From assembly GCF_029873475.1 (NCBI RefSeq), contig NZ_CP123503.1:1-27155 (forward strand): DNA of 27,155 nt. Direction: 5' to 3'. Shown in pieces: positions 1 to 7,314 of the stretch. Made by a program: the position numbers and the translations under genes. The notes beneath the pieces were generated by a model that was given only the letters and a program-made list of their open reading frames with translations, ran no database searches and had not been told where the DNA came from. The first letter of the stretch is position 1, and the number at the start of each line of letters is the position of its first letter. This DNA is from Arsenophonus sp. aPb (GTDB lineage Bacteria > Pseudomonadota > Gammaproteobacteria > Enterobacterales > Enterobacteriaceae).

Positions 1-831
1 GTCATCTTTTTTTGGTTCTGGTAATAGTGTTTCTGTCACCATTTCAGGCTTTTGACTTAAGTTTTTTGCACGTTCACGCAAAACGTCTCTTAGTGATAGT
101 CGTTTATTCGCAGCAGAAGACATTCTAAGCGTTTTTTCTGATGAGTTGATATCTTCGTATACCTCAAGCATAGAAAATAGCTCAGATGCACAAGGAAGCC
201 GTCTAGCGAGGCGATGAATGACAGTTTTAAGCGCCATTCTGTCAAACCACTTCACCCAAGGGCTTGTTTGGTCTTTTGCACTTTTCACGGTATCACGTAT
301 CTTTTCGACATTCGAACAACTCATGACTTCAACAACTAATTCACCATTATTGAGTTTGGCGAAGGCATAGACTTTCACTATTTCATCACCGTCAACAAAC
401 GCCGGACGATGCGTTAAATGCTCGCCATTTTCGTCAATCACATACTCAAATTTATCGTGAGCATAGACGACTTTAGCAATGATATTTGCAACTTGGCCAG
501 ATTGACGGGCGCGTTTCATGACTCCATCAACCATCGGCATATAGACCGCTTTTTTCACAAACTGATTATTGACTTTGGTACTGCGGACAACCAGCGCAGC
601 TTCTCTGCCGTCTGGCATCAGGCCATCTTTGGCACAACGTGTTAAAGCGAGCACCAGTGATTGCTTATCCGCCTTTTGCAATTCTGCATTCTCTATCAAT
701 GCGGTTGCTGCGGTTCGGGTGAACTGCTCAGGCGTGACCTGAGCGGGTAACAGGGACGCTATACCCTGTTGCATGATAACTGATTGCAGATTGGCATAGA
801 CGTTATTCATGGTTTCTAGTTGAGTATTCAT
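1..831 (-). CDS. recT: RecT-family single-strand annealing protein (partial, C-terminus outside window)
   Basis: An open frame runs leftward from an ATG at 831 to the window edge without a stop (277 codons seen). The protein resembles RecT recombinases. It has an N-terminal helical part, then the family core, with the phrases KAVYMPMVDGVMKRARQSG, HLTHRPAFVDGDEIVKVYAF and SPWVKWFDRMALKTVIHRL lining up with the RecT pattern of a conserved glycine region, a 'VYA.A.L..G' strand and 'PW...W..MA.KT..RRL'. RecT binds ssDNA and anneals it to complementary strands after end resection by RecE. The start overlaps the recE stop by 4 nt (ATGA), and a purine-rich SD-like stretch (AAGGGGGTGG) lies in the end of recE, so translation is probably coupled. 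The missing C-terminus is an edge effect, not decay. Confidence 0.88.
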   Translation of the reverse strand, partial: MNTQLETMNNVYANLQSVIMQQGIASLLPAQVTPEQFTRTAATALIENAELQKADKQSLVLALTRCAKDGLMPDGREAALVVRSTKVNNQFVKKAVYMPMVDGVMKRARQSGQVANIIAKVVYAHDKFEYVIDENGEHLTHRPAFVDGDEIVKVYAFAKLNNGELVVEVMSCSNVEKIRDTVKSAKDQTSPWVKWFDRMALKTVIHRLARRLPCASELFSMLEVYEDINSSEKTLRMSSAANKRLSLRDVLRERAKNLSQKPEMVTETLLPEPKKDD

Positions 832-2423
832 GCAATACCACCCCCTTCTGCCATTAATGCCTCTCTGCGTTTTCGATCTGCATTTTTAGCCCAGAAAGGA
901 CGAGATATTGTAGCAAAGGGTTGCGTTTCTCTGCCGTTTTCCAATATATCAATCACATTGTTAACCTGAATAATACCCTCCCCGCTATCTTCTTCATCCA
1001 ACATACCAAGTTGAACCGGATAACGCCCACATTCTGGCCTTTTTCCAATCGCACAAAACAGAAAATCAATATCGAGATTGAAAACCTGATTAGCAATAAT
1101 ACGGTAAAAAGCTGATTGCAGGTGATAACCAAACTTATCGACTGATTTACCAAAGTCGAATACGTCATCGGTAGTTTTAACATCAAGCATAAATGGCACA
1201 CCGGAATATAAACCAAGCCAGTCAGGACGGATTTTCAATAGTGTCCCTTTTTCAGTCCGGTAGAAAATTGAAAGCTCTGGCTCACCGTTTTCGAGTAATT
1301 CAGCAACCAGTGAATACGCAAGCGCAGAATCACGCATCAGTTCAATCTGCTCAAAATCGTCTTTATTGAGCACGATTTGATTGTTGGACACCGCTTGCGC
1401 TTCAAATTCCTCTAATGCCTGTTTGCCGTCTTTGGTTCTCAAATCCAGTTCAGGAGCGGAAATGTATTTCAGTGAAAAAATTTCCGGTTCAAGAATAGCC
1501 GTGTGAACAGCATCGCCAATCAACAAAGCACTACTTTTCTTGTTTTGGCTAGGTGCATTCCTGTACCAGTCCAGCGCGCCAATTCCACTTCGTTGAACCA
1601 ACCTGATTTGTGTGCTGGAATAACCATTTGCCGCGTGATAGGTACTATTTTCAAGACGACGAACAATCAAACTTTCTGTTGGTTTTAACGCATCAATGCA
1701 CTCGTTCAACATCGCAAGCGATACACCCTCGCCGCTCATGATTTTTCCGTTGATAGGTGGAACAGCAGAAAAAATAGCATTATCGTCGATATTTTTGATG
1801 ACCGAGTCAATTAATTCTTTTGTTGTACGATTATTAACCAAACCTTCAAGTGGAATCTCTGATTCATTTTTTTTCACTTCTACCCTGTTTTCCACAGGGA
1901 TAATAACCGGTTCAGGGGATAACGATGTTGATTGCGTTAACAACTCACCTTCTTGTCCACACTCCACAAGATTAATTGCGATTTCCTTGACTTCATTGAG
2001 GGAAATAGTTTTGTCTGCTTCCTGTATTTTTACAGCGACCCATTCACGAAGTTCAGTATATTGCTCAAAAAGCTCAGGTTCATCTGCTGGATTTGCCAGT
2101 AATTCATCAGCATCACGTATTTCACCTTCGTCGTATTCCTCCTGAACACCAAAAATCGCAAGCAAAGCACAAAACTGGTCTATTTCCTGTTCTTCGGTGA
2201 CATCGGTCTGTTTTTCTGTATGAGCGATATATTCCTCAATGCTGATTTCTTCCAATCGAGGCGATTTGTAGAAACTGCAATTTGCGCCGTCAGTTTCAAA
2301 AATATATTGAGATGCCAATTTTTTGGCTGCTATTTTTGTTTCTGCTGCAAGATAGATTTGAGAGGTTGTTCTACCTTTCTCATGGTCAACATTCGTAATG
2401 AGCGTTGCTTTAAAATGTTTCAT
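828..2423 (-). CDS. recE: RecE-type exonuclease VIII (PDDEXK nuclease)
   Basis: This 531-aa protein has a C-terminal PDDEXK exonuclease domain of the RecE/exonuclease VIII type (about residues 230-531). Visible active-site elements are GDAVH (H307), RPDWL (D401), LDVKTT (D414, K416) and the following YHLQSAFY helix. Such enzymes degrade one strand of a duplex 5'-3' and leave 3' ssDNA for RecT. The N-terminal half (residues 1-225) is acidic and poorly conserved, as in other RecE proteins. At 531 aa it is shorter than E. coli Rac RecE (866 aa) but has the complete nuclease domain. The ATG at 2423 overlaps the stop of the upstream gene (ATGA) and is preceded by a run of seven G (GAGGGGGGGAA), a strong though unusual SD. 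It is coupled to recT downstream. Confidence 0.88.
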   Translation of the reverse strand: MKHFKATLITNVDHEKGRTTSQIYLAAETKIAAKKLASQYIFETDGANCSFYKSPRLEEISIEEYIAHTEKQTDVTEEQEIDQFCALLAIFGVQEEYDEGEIRDADELLANPADEPELFEQYTELREWVAVKIQEADKTISLNEVKEIAINLVECGQEGELLTQSTSLSPEPVIIPVENRVEVKKNESEIPLEGLVNNRTTKELIDSVIKNIDDNAIFSAVPPINGKIMSGEGVSLAMLNECIDALKPTESLIVRRLENSTYHAANGYSSTQIRLVQRSGIGALDWYRNAPSQNKKSSALLIGDAVHTAILEPEIFSLKYISAPELDLRTKDGKQALEEFEAQAVSNNQIVLNKDDFEQIELMRDSALAYSLVAELLENGEPELSIFYRTEKGTLLKIRPDWLGLYSGVPFMLDVKTTDDVFDFGKSVDKFGYHLQSAFYRIIANQVFNLDIDFLFCAIGKRPECGRYPVQLGMLDEEDSGEGIIQVNNVIDILENGRETQPFATISRPFWAKNADRKRREALMAEGGGIA

Positions 2424-2731
2424 TTCCCCCCCTCAATGCTATTAGTTTCTTGTTTTTTCTGGTTATACGAGCAATGGCAACAAGCATCTGAACACGCCTT
2501 CATCGTTGAAGACTTGTAAAAAAGTATCTTGAATTGTTTACGGTTAATTTTTTCAACAAATTCAATACATGCTTCCTCAAGATAAACACAGGGACGGTTA
2601 TCCAGTCTGGCGCGCCAGAAAAAGCTCACAAGACTTAATGAGAGCTTTCCGCAGTGACAACAGGAAAAACGAACATCAGGATGACCATGAATAGTTCTTC
2701 TAAATCCATTGATGGTATAGGTATATTTCAT
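2420..2731 (-). CDS. small Cys-rich hypothetical protein (possible zinc-binding)
   Basis: This is a 103-aa protein that I do not recognise. The start chosen is the ATG at 2731, not the upstream in-frame start, because GGAGGTGT sits 7-8 nt before it and because this ATG overlaps the stop of the upstream regulator gene (ATGA). The sequence has an SCCHCG cluster near residue 25 and a C-terminal CSDACCHC cluster, which together could form a small zinc site. This is inference from cysteine spacing. It lies between a LuxR-type regulator and recE and is translationally coupled to both, so it is probably an accessory factor of the same phage or plasmid operon. No transmembrane segment or signal peptide is evident. 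Confidence 0.6.
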   Translation of the reverse strand: MKYTYTINGFRRTIHGHPDVRFSCCHCGKLSLSLVSFFWRARLDNRPCVYLEEACIEFVEKINRKQFKILFYKSSTMKACSDACCHCSYNQKKQETNSIEGGK

Positions 2732-3351
2732 ACTACACCTCCAATAGATCCAAAAAATTGAACATGCGAACAAGGGAATAAGTTCTCAGGAATATAGTTA
2801 TAAAAACCTTTGGCTTTACAAAACTCTCTCAACTGGTTAGCTGAATGGACATTGATTTTATCGTAGATATTTTTTAAGTGACCCTCCACTGTGTAAGGAA
2901 CGATATTTAACCTTCTGGCTATTTCTTTACTGCTAAAGCGTTGCATTGTAAAAAATAGAATTTGCCATTCTCTAGGGCTAAATAGGTCTTGTTGCTGTAT
3001 GGTGACCGTATAAGGTTGTCGTCCTTCTACATATTCTAACGGTGATAAAAACAGGAACTCATGAGCATGAAAGAAGGTGCCAATGTACTTGTTATCTTGA
3101 TCAAAAAGCGGTAAAAAATGGAACTGCCATACTTTTGGCAATTTTTTGTAGTCAGAGGACAAATTGCACATTAGGCAAAATGGGGATTTTTCACTTTGAA
3201 CTTTTTCTATCAATGTTTTCATTTCAACAGTATGAATAATCGAATAGAGTAAATCTGTCATTTTTGCATTGGTACAGATCTCACCTTCACTATCAGTAAA
3301 ACCGCAGGGAACATGAGCGCACAGGCACAATTGAATCATGACGTTTCTCAT
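2728..3351 (-). CDS. LuxR-type HTH transcriptional regulator
   Basis: This 207-aa protein has a clear C-terminal LuxR/GerE HTH (residues 123-182: LFSPREWQILFF, then SSKEIARRLNI, then VPYTVEGHLKNIY, then NVHSANQL). The N-terminal region is Cys-rich at the start (CLCAHVPC) and then resembles a PAS-like sensor (FHFLPLFDQDNKYIGTFF). It belongs to the same broad family as the two PAS-LuxR proteins at 13328-14050 and 20143-20865, but its N-terminus differs. It is coupled by 4-nt overlaps to a 46-aa ORF upstream and a Cys-rich protein downstream. Its last codons (GGVV) are encoded by the SD of the next gene. It probably controls its own operon, including recET; the ligand or signal is unknown. Confidence 0.75.
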   Translation of the reverse strand: MRNVMIQLCLCAHVPCGFTDSEGEICTNAKMTDLLYSIIHTVEMKTLIEKVQSEKSPFCLMCNLSSDYKKLPKVWQFHFLPLFDQDNKYIGTFFHAHEFLFLSPLEYVEGRQPYTVTIQQQDLFSPREWQILFFTMQRFSSKEIARRLNIVPYTVEGHLKNIYDKINVHSANQLREFCKAKGFYNYIPENLFPCSHVQFFGSIGGVV

Positions 3352-3488
3352 ACTGCACCTCCGAGACTCAAAAGGTACATACGTTGGCGTTTTGTGAGGT
3401 GTTTTGATGTGATAGCAAAGCTTAAAAGCTGCTCTATTGATATGTCACACGCTTTTAATATGCGTGAAATATGGTTACTATTTAACAT
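3348..3488 (-). CDS. 46-aa leader protein of the regulator-recET operon
   Basis: This short ORF starts with ATG at 3488 preceded by AGGAGT about 6 nt upstream. It ends in a TGA that overlaps the ATG of the LuxR-type gene. The peptide begins MLNSNHISRILKACDISIEQ and ends SLGGAV. A helix-turn-helix-like pattern (ISRILKACDISIEQLLSFA) is suggestive but too short to assign. The C-terminal GG residues are encoded by the SD (GGAGGTGC) of the next gene, just as at the next junction. The conserved architecture of SD, 4-nt overlap and SD again supports it as a real coding gene and not chance. Function unknown. Confidence 0.6.
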   Translation of the reverse strand: MLNSNHISRILKACDISIEQLLSFAITSKHLTKRQRMYLLSLGGAV

Positions 3489-3565
3489 AGCTCAACTCCT
3501 AGTCTAGTTAGGTTTTGGGTTAGCTCTGCGTCGGTGGTGGTGCACTGGCGTAGGGCGATTATTAA

Positions 3566-4330
3566 TCAAACATCTTCATACTCATATGAAATTCTTAACT
3601 TGTGTGCTTTTCTCCCTTTTCTTTCAATGATTTCTATCTGGATATATTTGAATTCAGTAATTTCCAATATTTTTTTTATAGACCTATCGATAAATTGATT
3701 TTTAAAAAATTTGTATGTTTTATATGTTTCAAGATGATCTATAAATAGTTCTTTTCTTAATTTATCAACCTCAATTTCAAAATACTTCTTTTTACCATTG
3801 CTAATTTTTTTTCTAAGATATTGATATAAATTACTAGCATTAGAGTCACTTAATCGAACAGAACTTAGAAGCAATTGAGTCGTAAAATCTCTTTCTATCA
3901 TGCAAATGTAAGGTTCAACTTGTCGACTAAATCTAACTTGTACCATTGCTTCTTTATCAACATAACTACATGATTCAGTAATATGTAATAATCTCATTCC
4001 TTTCCATTTTTTCTCACTATCCTGAAACTCTCTTGGACGGCGTGCAAATGCTTTAAGTAATTCACTCTGAGGTATTTTTAGGGATTGATTATGTAATTGT
4101 TCTGCCCCAAGTTTTAGCTGATTATATGCTGTATCAATATCAACATTACACAAAGTCGAATAGTCTTTCGCGCTGATTTCGAATATTTTTCCTTCTGGTA
4201 TCAAATGCTTTGGATCTATTTGTGCCATCATAAGAAATAACACTCTCCTTGCAGCAAGAGGCATCTGTGTAAAAGTTTCGTTTATACCATTTCGGTGTCT
4301 AATTTTTGTTTTTCTAGTCACAATAAGCAC
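3566..4330 (-). CDS. repA: Rep_3 (RepB-family) plasmid replication initiator
   Basis: This initiator of iteron-controlled replication has the family's tandem winged-helix layout. The WH1 part contains LPLAARRVLFLMMAQID and a MSAKDY-like segment. The WH2 part contains SSVRLSDSNASNLYQYLRKK, then a basic C-terminal strand region ending RKGRKAHKLRISYEYE. It should bind the iterons at 4439-4731, open the AT-rich DNA with DnaA, and repress itself at high dose. The frame is open up to a TTG at 4393. I prefer the GTG at 4330 because a good promoter (TTGACT, 17 nt, TAAATT) occupies 4365-4393, which would put any start at 4393 before the transcript. A GTG at 4321 is also possible and no SD is convincing. 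From GTG 4330 the protein is 254 aa. Confidence 0.85.
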   Translation of the reverse strand: MLIVTRKTKIRHRNGINETFTQMPLAARRVLFLMMAQIDPKHLIPEGKIFEISAKDYSTLCNVDIDTAYNQLKLGAEQLHNQSLKIPQSELLKAFARRPREFQDSEKKWKGMRLLHITESCSYVDKEAMVQVRFSRQVEPYICMIERDFTTQLLLSSVRLSDSNASNLYQYLRKKISNGKKKYFEIEVDKLRKELFIDHLETYKTYKFFKNQFIDRSIKKILEITEFKYIQIEIIERKGRKAHKLRISYEYEDV

Positions 4331-4364
4331 ATCGTAAAATTTCTCGGTAATGGTAAGTAAAGCA

Positions 4365-4393
4365 AATTTAGCAATTATTTTAAAGGAAGTCAA
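4365..4393 (-). promoter_or_regulatory. candidate repA promoter
   Basis: On the minus strand TTGACT (4393-4388) and TAAATT (4370-4365) are separated by 17 nt, matching sigma70 spacing. The site lies just downstream of a 19-bp palindrome that could be the Rep operator. Assigned by eye only. Confidence 0.5.
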
Positions 4394-4399
4394 ACAAAA

Positions 4400-4418
4400 A
4401 AGGTAATCAGATTACCTT
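4400..4418. promoter_or_regulatory. palindromic operator upstream of repA
   Basis: A perfect inverted repeat, AAGGTAATC-A-GATTACCTT. Each arm contains AGGTAA, which also occurs in the reverse complement of every iteron (GAGGTAAAA). In Rep_3 plasmids the Rep dimer represses rep at an inverted repeat that shares part of the iteron, so this is the natural autorepression site. Confidence 0.6.
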
Positions 4419-4438
4419 AAATTAAAAATAACCTTTTA

Positions 4439-4564
4439 CCTCTTAAACACTAACCTTTTACCTCTTAAACACTAACCATTCCCTCTTAAACACTAACCTT
4501 TTACCTCTTAAACGCTAACCTTTTACCTCTTAAACGCTAACCTTTTACCTCTTAAACACTAACC
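4439..4564 (+). repeat. six tandem iterons of the plasmid origin
   Basis: Six copies of the 17-bp core cctcttaaacactaacc start at 4439, 4461, 4482, 4504, 4526 and 4548. The pitch is 22 bp (once 21 bp), about two helical turns. Copies 4 and 5 read ...aacgctaacc. The spacer is ttttа-like and AT-rich. The tandem array beside a Rep_3 initiator gene defines an iteron origin. Confidence 0.93.
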
Positions 4565-4731
4565 TTTTATCATTCATGATATTGATAATATTAAATAAAA
4601 TAAAAATTAATTAACACGCCCTAAGTCTTTTGAAGTTAAATAAGTTAAAAATAAGTTTTTAAAGGTGAACCAAAACTACTATCTGTGGATAACTAAATAT
4701 CATAGTATTTAAAACCTCTTAAACACTAACC
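4565..4731. other. oriV: oriV core: AT-rich region, DnaA box and distal iteron
   Basis: After the iteron array comes a very AT-rich stretch (4565-4680) suited to strand opening. Next is TGTGGATAA at 4684-4692, the exact reverse complement of the DnaA-box consensus TTATCCACA, and then a seventh, isolated iteron at 4715-4731 in the same orientation as the array. The order iterons, AT-rich DNA, DnaA box fits a theta-type plasmid origin. Confidence 0.82.
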
Positions 4732-4902
4732 TTTAGAATCAAATAGTTTGAAAATAAACTACAGAGTGACCGTATCTTTTTGCAAAAAATATGATATTCC
4801 GCTTCCTCGATGCAAAACGAGTTTGCATCTTGCGGCGAGCGGCAAATTTTTATGTAGAAAGATTGTTTCAAAGTACAATTGAGATAAGAATTAAATTAAT
4901 TT

Positions 4903-4945
4903 TTGACTATCTCAACGCTAAAAGCATATACTTTTAACATATGCT
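4903..4945 (+). promoter_or_regulatory. vapBC promoter with overlapping palindromic operator
   Basis: TTGACT (4903-4908), an 18-nt spacer and TATACT (4927-4932) form a strong promoter. An inverted repeat AGCATAT (4923-4929) / ATATGCT (4939-4945) overlaps the -10. This is where a VapBC complex would be expected to bind for autorepression. An SD (AAGGAGAT) follows before vapB. Confidence 0.65.
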
Positions 4946-4966
4946 CTTTACGAAGGAGATCGGATA

Positions 4967-5230
4967 ATGGAAAAAATGGCAAAAATTTTTCGGAATGGTT
5001 CAAATCAAGCTGTAAGACTTCCCGTTCAATTTCAATTTAATACTGATAGAGTATACATTCGTAAAAATGACAAAGGTGATGTTATTCTTTCAAAAAATAA
5101 ATTTTACCGTAATGATTGGACTGAATTTTTAAATATTTTAAATCAGATATCTTTATCTGATGATTTCCTAGATTCTAAAGAAAGAAAGCAAGATCTTACA
5201 AAAAGAGATCCATTTTCTGAGATAAATTAA
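4967..5230 (+). CDS. vapB: VapB-type antitoxin (AbrB/SpoVT fold)
   Basis: This 87-aa protein has the VapB N-terminal swapped-hairpin DNA-binding signature MAKIFRNGSNQAVRLP, followed by the 'VYIRKNDKGDVILS' strand. The polar C-terminal tail (NDWTEFLNILNQ to the end) would wrap the toxin. It neutralises VapC and represses the operon together with it. The ATG at 4967 is chosen for the AAGGAGAT SD 8 nt upstream; an alternative ATG three codons later is possible. The vapC start follows the vapB stop by 2 nt, so the genes are co-translated. On a plasmid the pair acts as a stabilisation (addiction) locus. Confidence 0.88.
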   Translation: MEKMAKIFRNGSNQAVRLPVQFQFNTDRVYIRKNDKGDVILSKNKFYRNDWTEFLNILNQISLSDDFLDSKERKQDLTKRDPFSEIN

Positions 5231-5232
5231 CT

Positions 5233-5625
5233 ATGTACATGCTAGATACAAATATTGTTAGTCATCTATTTCGTAAGAATCAATTAGTTATTAAAAAATT
5301 AAATAATATTCCACCCTCAAAAGTTTGTATTTCCTCAATAACTCAAGCTGAATTACTCTATGGTGTTGCTAAACGAAATAATAAAGCATTAAAAAAGTTG
5401 GTTAACATTTTTTTAAATTCAATTGAAATCATTGATTGGAATGAAAAAGATGCTAGAGTTTACGGAGAATTACGTGCAAAAATGGAAAGTAAAGGTCACG
5501 TAATGGGGTCTTTGGATATGTTAATAGCAGCTCACGCATTAAGTAGAAAAAAAACTATTGTCACGAACGATAATGCCTTTTCGATGGCGACAGGTTTATT
5601 AGTTGAAGATTGGACAAAAGAATAA
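5233..5625 (+). CDS. vapC: VapC PIN-domain ribonuclease toxin
   Basis: This is a 130-aa PIN domain covering the whole protein. The metal-binding acidic residues are all present: D5 (MLDTNIVSHL), E40 (TQAELLYG), D95 (GSLDMLIAAHA) and D113 (VTNDNAF). Enterobacterial VapCs of this type cleave initiator tRNA in the anticodon loop, so the likely effect is translation arrest when VapB is lost. The exact target here is inferred from family similarity. It begins 2 nt after vapB, is full length for the family and looks intact. Confidence 0.9.
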   Translation: MYMLDTNIVSHLFRKNQLVIKKLNNIPPSKVCISSITQAELLYGVAKRNNKALKKLVNIFLNSIEIIDWNEKDARVYGELRAKMESKGHVMGSLDMLIAAHALSRKKTIVTNDNAFSMATGLLVEDWTKE

Positions 5626-5694
5626 CTTAATTGAGAGAATAAATGATTTATTGTGGTGCATTTAATAAACATACAAAATAACAAGATAAAATGA

Positions 5695-5714
5695 AGCCAA
5701 CCTAAAAGTTGGCT
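5695..5714. terminator. hairpin between vapC and stbB (likely bidirectional terminator)
   Basis: Stem AGCCAAC / GTTGGCT (7 bp) with a 6-nt loop lies between the convergent ends of vapC and the par operon. The minus-strand side is followed by a moderately T-rich stretch, so it best serves the par operon. The same stem sequence recurs at 15829-15849. Confidence 0.5.
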
Positions 5715-5732
5715 ATTCGTTAAATTGAAAAT

Positions 5733-6095
5733 TTAATCATCAGGAAATAACTTATCGCTATTTTCTCTTGTTTTATTAATTTCTTGTGATGTTTTTTTAT
5801 TTAAAACGTTATTATTTTTTACCTCATCTATAAAAAATGAAGGTAATACACTACAAAATAATCTTTTTATATCAGAAATTGTAGTTTTTTCTGTTACAAA
5901 ATCAGCCAAAAGAGAAGGTAATCTCTTATCTTGAACCATAAGAGCTGCACCAGAAACTAACATAGCTCTCATTATTTTTCCTCGTTCTTTTGTAGGTGTT
6001 TGTTCTAATAAATCACAAGCAATTTTATCTCCTTCATTATTTGCAGGATTTAAATAAAAATTGCACTTCCTAAGTTTTTGTTTGCTGGTAGACAT
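5733..6095 (-). CDS. stbB: StbB/ParR-like plasmid partition protein
   Basis: This 120-aa basic protein lies directly downstream of parM (2-nt gap), the place and size of R1 ParR/StbB (117 aa). The sequence (CNFYLNPANNEGDKIACDLLEQTP, RGKIMRAMLVSGAAL) fits the StbB family: an N-terminal ribbon-helix-helix-like strand and helices, with a disordered polar C-terminus (residues 95-120) that would contact the ParM filament. Its role is to bind the centromere and couple the plasmid to ParM filaments. It is intact. The assignment rests on context plus moderate similarity. Confidence 0.78.
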   Translation of the reverse strand: MSTSKQKLRKCNFYLNPANNEGDKIACDLLEQTPTKERGKIMRAMLVSGAALMVQDKRLPSLLADFVTEKTTISDIKRLFCSVLPSFFIDEVKNNNVLNKKTSQEINKTRENSDKLFPDD

Positions 6096-6097
6096 AT

Positions 6098-7060
6098 TTA
6101 ACCTTTCATCGCTAGCATACCCAAAACTAAATCTAATTGTGGGTTTTCGCTCTTAAAAAAACGATCGTCTGGAATATTTATTCTATTTTTGATCTCTTTT
6201 GCTACGATATCCGCTCCGCCGCCAACGCACATAACATGAGTGTAACCAGAAAATCTTTCCAATGAATCAATTACTTTTTTTGTTAAAATTTTCTCTTTTT
6301 CGCTAATCGTAGTTATTATCGAATCCAGTTTCTCAGCATCTGGAATTCGTTTTTTTAAAAATTCATGATTACTTCTATTGATTATGAGTTGATCTGATTG
6401 AAGTGAATTAACTTTAGTGTTTGAACTTGAAGATAATTTATCAATTAAGGATTGGGTAATTATTGAAACTCCGGTTTTAGAATCACACCAAACTTTTATA
6501 ATGCCTTTCATTTTACCACTTACATGAGATATATCTAAAGTTGTTCCACCAAGATCAATAATTAATAAAGAGTCTTCATCATCTAACTTAGTCAAAACAT
6601 CAAAACCCGCTGGTATACTTTCTGGAAGTACAGTTACTTTATTAATTTTAAATGTATTTCCTCCTTGAAAAATAACTGGTTTTTTAATGTTATTTTTTTT
6701 CTTTTCAATATTTTCTTTATTTGGTTGATTATTAGTATCTAAATACTCAGAGAGAGGAAGGGTTACAATTACATCTATATCTTTAGGTTCAATACTAGTT
6801 TGTAACAATGCATGATGAATGGCTAAAACATTTATATCACTATATTGATATCTTGTTTCTCTTGTTGTTATAGCATCATAACTTAAAGGATCAAAAGAAT
6901 ATTTTTCGCCTTCTATTTCATAATTTGGTGGGAGGGAGTTACCTAAGCCCAGTGACCATTCCGGCTTAAAACTGTTTGCACTGATCAAAGTTTTAACTTC
7001 TTTGTTTTCTACCCAGGCTAATTTAATGTTTGTTGAGCCATCATCGATGAAAAAACGCAT
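6098..7060 (-). CDS. parM: ParM/StbA actin-like plasmid segregation ATPase
   Basis: From the ATG at 7060 the protein is 320 aa, the same length as R1 ParM. Motifs fall at R1 positions: phosphate-1 FIDDGSTNIK (D6, D7), E148 in VLPESIPAG, and phosphate-2 LLIIDLGGTTLDIS with D170. The adenosine motif (SGYTHVMCVGGGA) and the C-terminal 'DRFFKSENPQLDLVLGM' are also present. It polymerises with ATP into filaments that push sister plasmids apart. The frame extends 8 codons further up, but GGAG sits 7 nt before the ATG at 7060 and this matches the family start. It is followed 2 nt later by stbB. Confidence 0.94.
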   Translation of the reverse strand: MRFFIDDGSTNIKLAWVENKEVKTLISANSFKPEWSLGLGNSLPPNYEIEGEKYSFDPLSYDAITTRETRYQYSDINVLAIHHALLQTSIEPKDIDVIVTLPLSEYLDTNNQPNKENIEKKKNNIKKPVIFQGGNTFKINKVTVLPESIPAGFDVLTKLDDEDSLLIIDLGGTTLDISHVSGKMKGIIKVWCDSKTGVSIITQSLIDKLSSSSNTKVNSLQSDQLIINRSNHEFLKKRIPDAEKLDSIITTISEKEKILTKKVIDSLERFSGYTHVMCVGGGADIVAKEIKNRINIPDDRFFKSENPQLDLVLGMLAMKG

Positions 7061-7253
7061 TTCTACACTCCATCTAGTTATCAAATGATTTTATTATAGC
7101 ATCAATTTATCTCTAAAATAGAAATAAAGCGTTATTTATTTAATAATAGACCTGAAAATCAAAATAAATTCTATTTTTAGATACTTTAAGTCATATAATG
7201 AGCATATATCGAGCGCTTGATTTATATCTAATATGGAAAAATAAAATTACAAA
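7061..7253. other. candidate par centromere/promoter region
   Basis: This is an AT-rich non-coding region upstream of parM, where R1-type loci carry parC and the par promoter. It contains a near-perfect spaced inverted repeat (tctaaaatagaa at 7112-7123 and ttctatttttaga at 7169-7181). I could not find the regular tandem 11-bp repeats of R1 parC, so this is a positional call. Confidence 0.35.
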
Positions 7254-7283
7254 AAAACGCATCAAATTTTATTTGTGCGTTTT
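7254..7283 (-). terminator. Rho-independent terminator after the permease gene
   Basis: Stem AAAACGCA / TGCGTTTT plus an inner CAAA/TTTG. On the minus strand it ends in seven T. It lies 31 bp after the permease stop. Confidence 0.75.
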
Positions 7284-7314
7284 GGAGTTATGTTTTATGA
7301 ATATAAAAATGATA

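Noticed and set aside
418..645. 75-codon ORF antisense to recT
   Set aside because: Shadow of the recT frame.
1696..2145. 149-codon ORF antisense to recE
   Set aside because: Ser-rich shadow frame of the real recE gene, without SD or recognisable domain.
4439..4564. Tandem repeats considered as a CRISPR array
   Set aside because: Repeats of 17 bp with 4-5-bp constant AT spacers have no variable spacers; they are iterons beside a rep gene.
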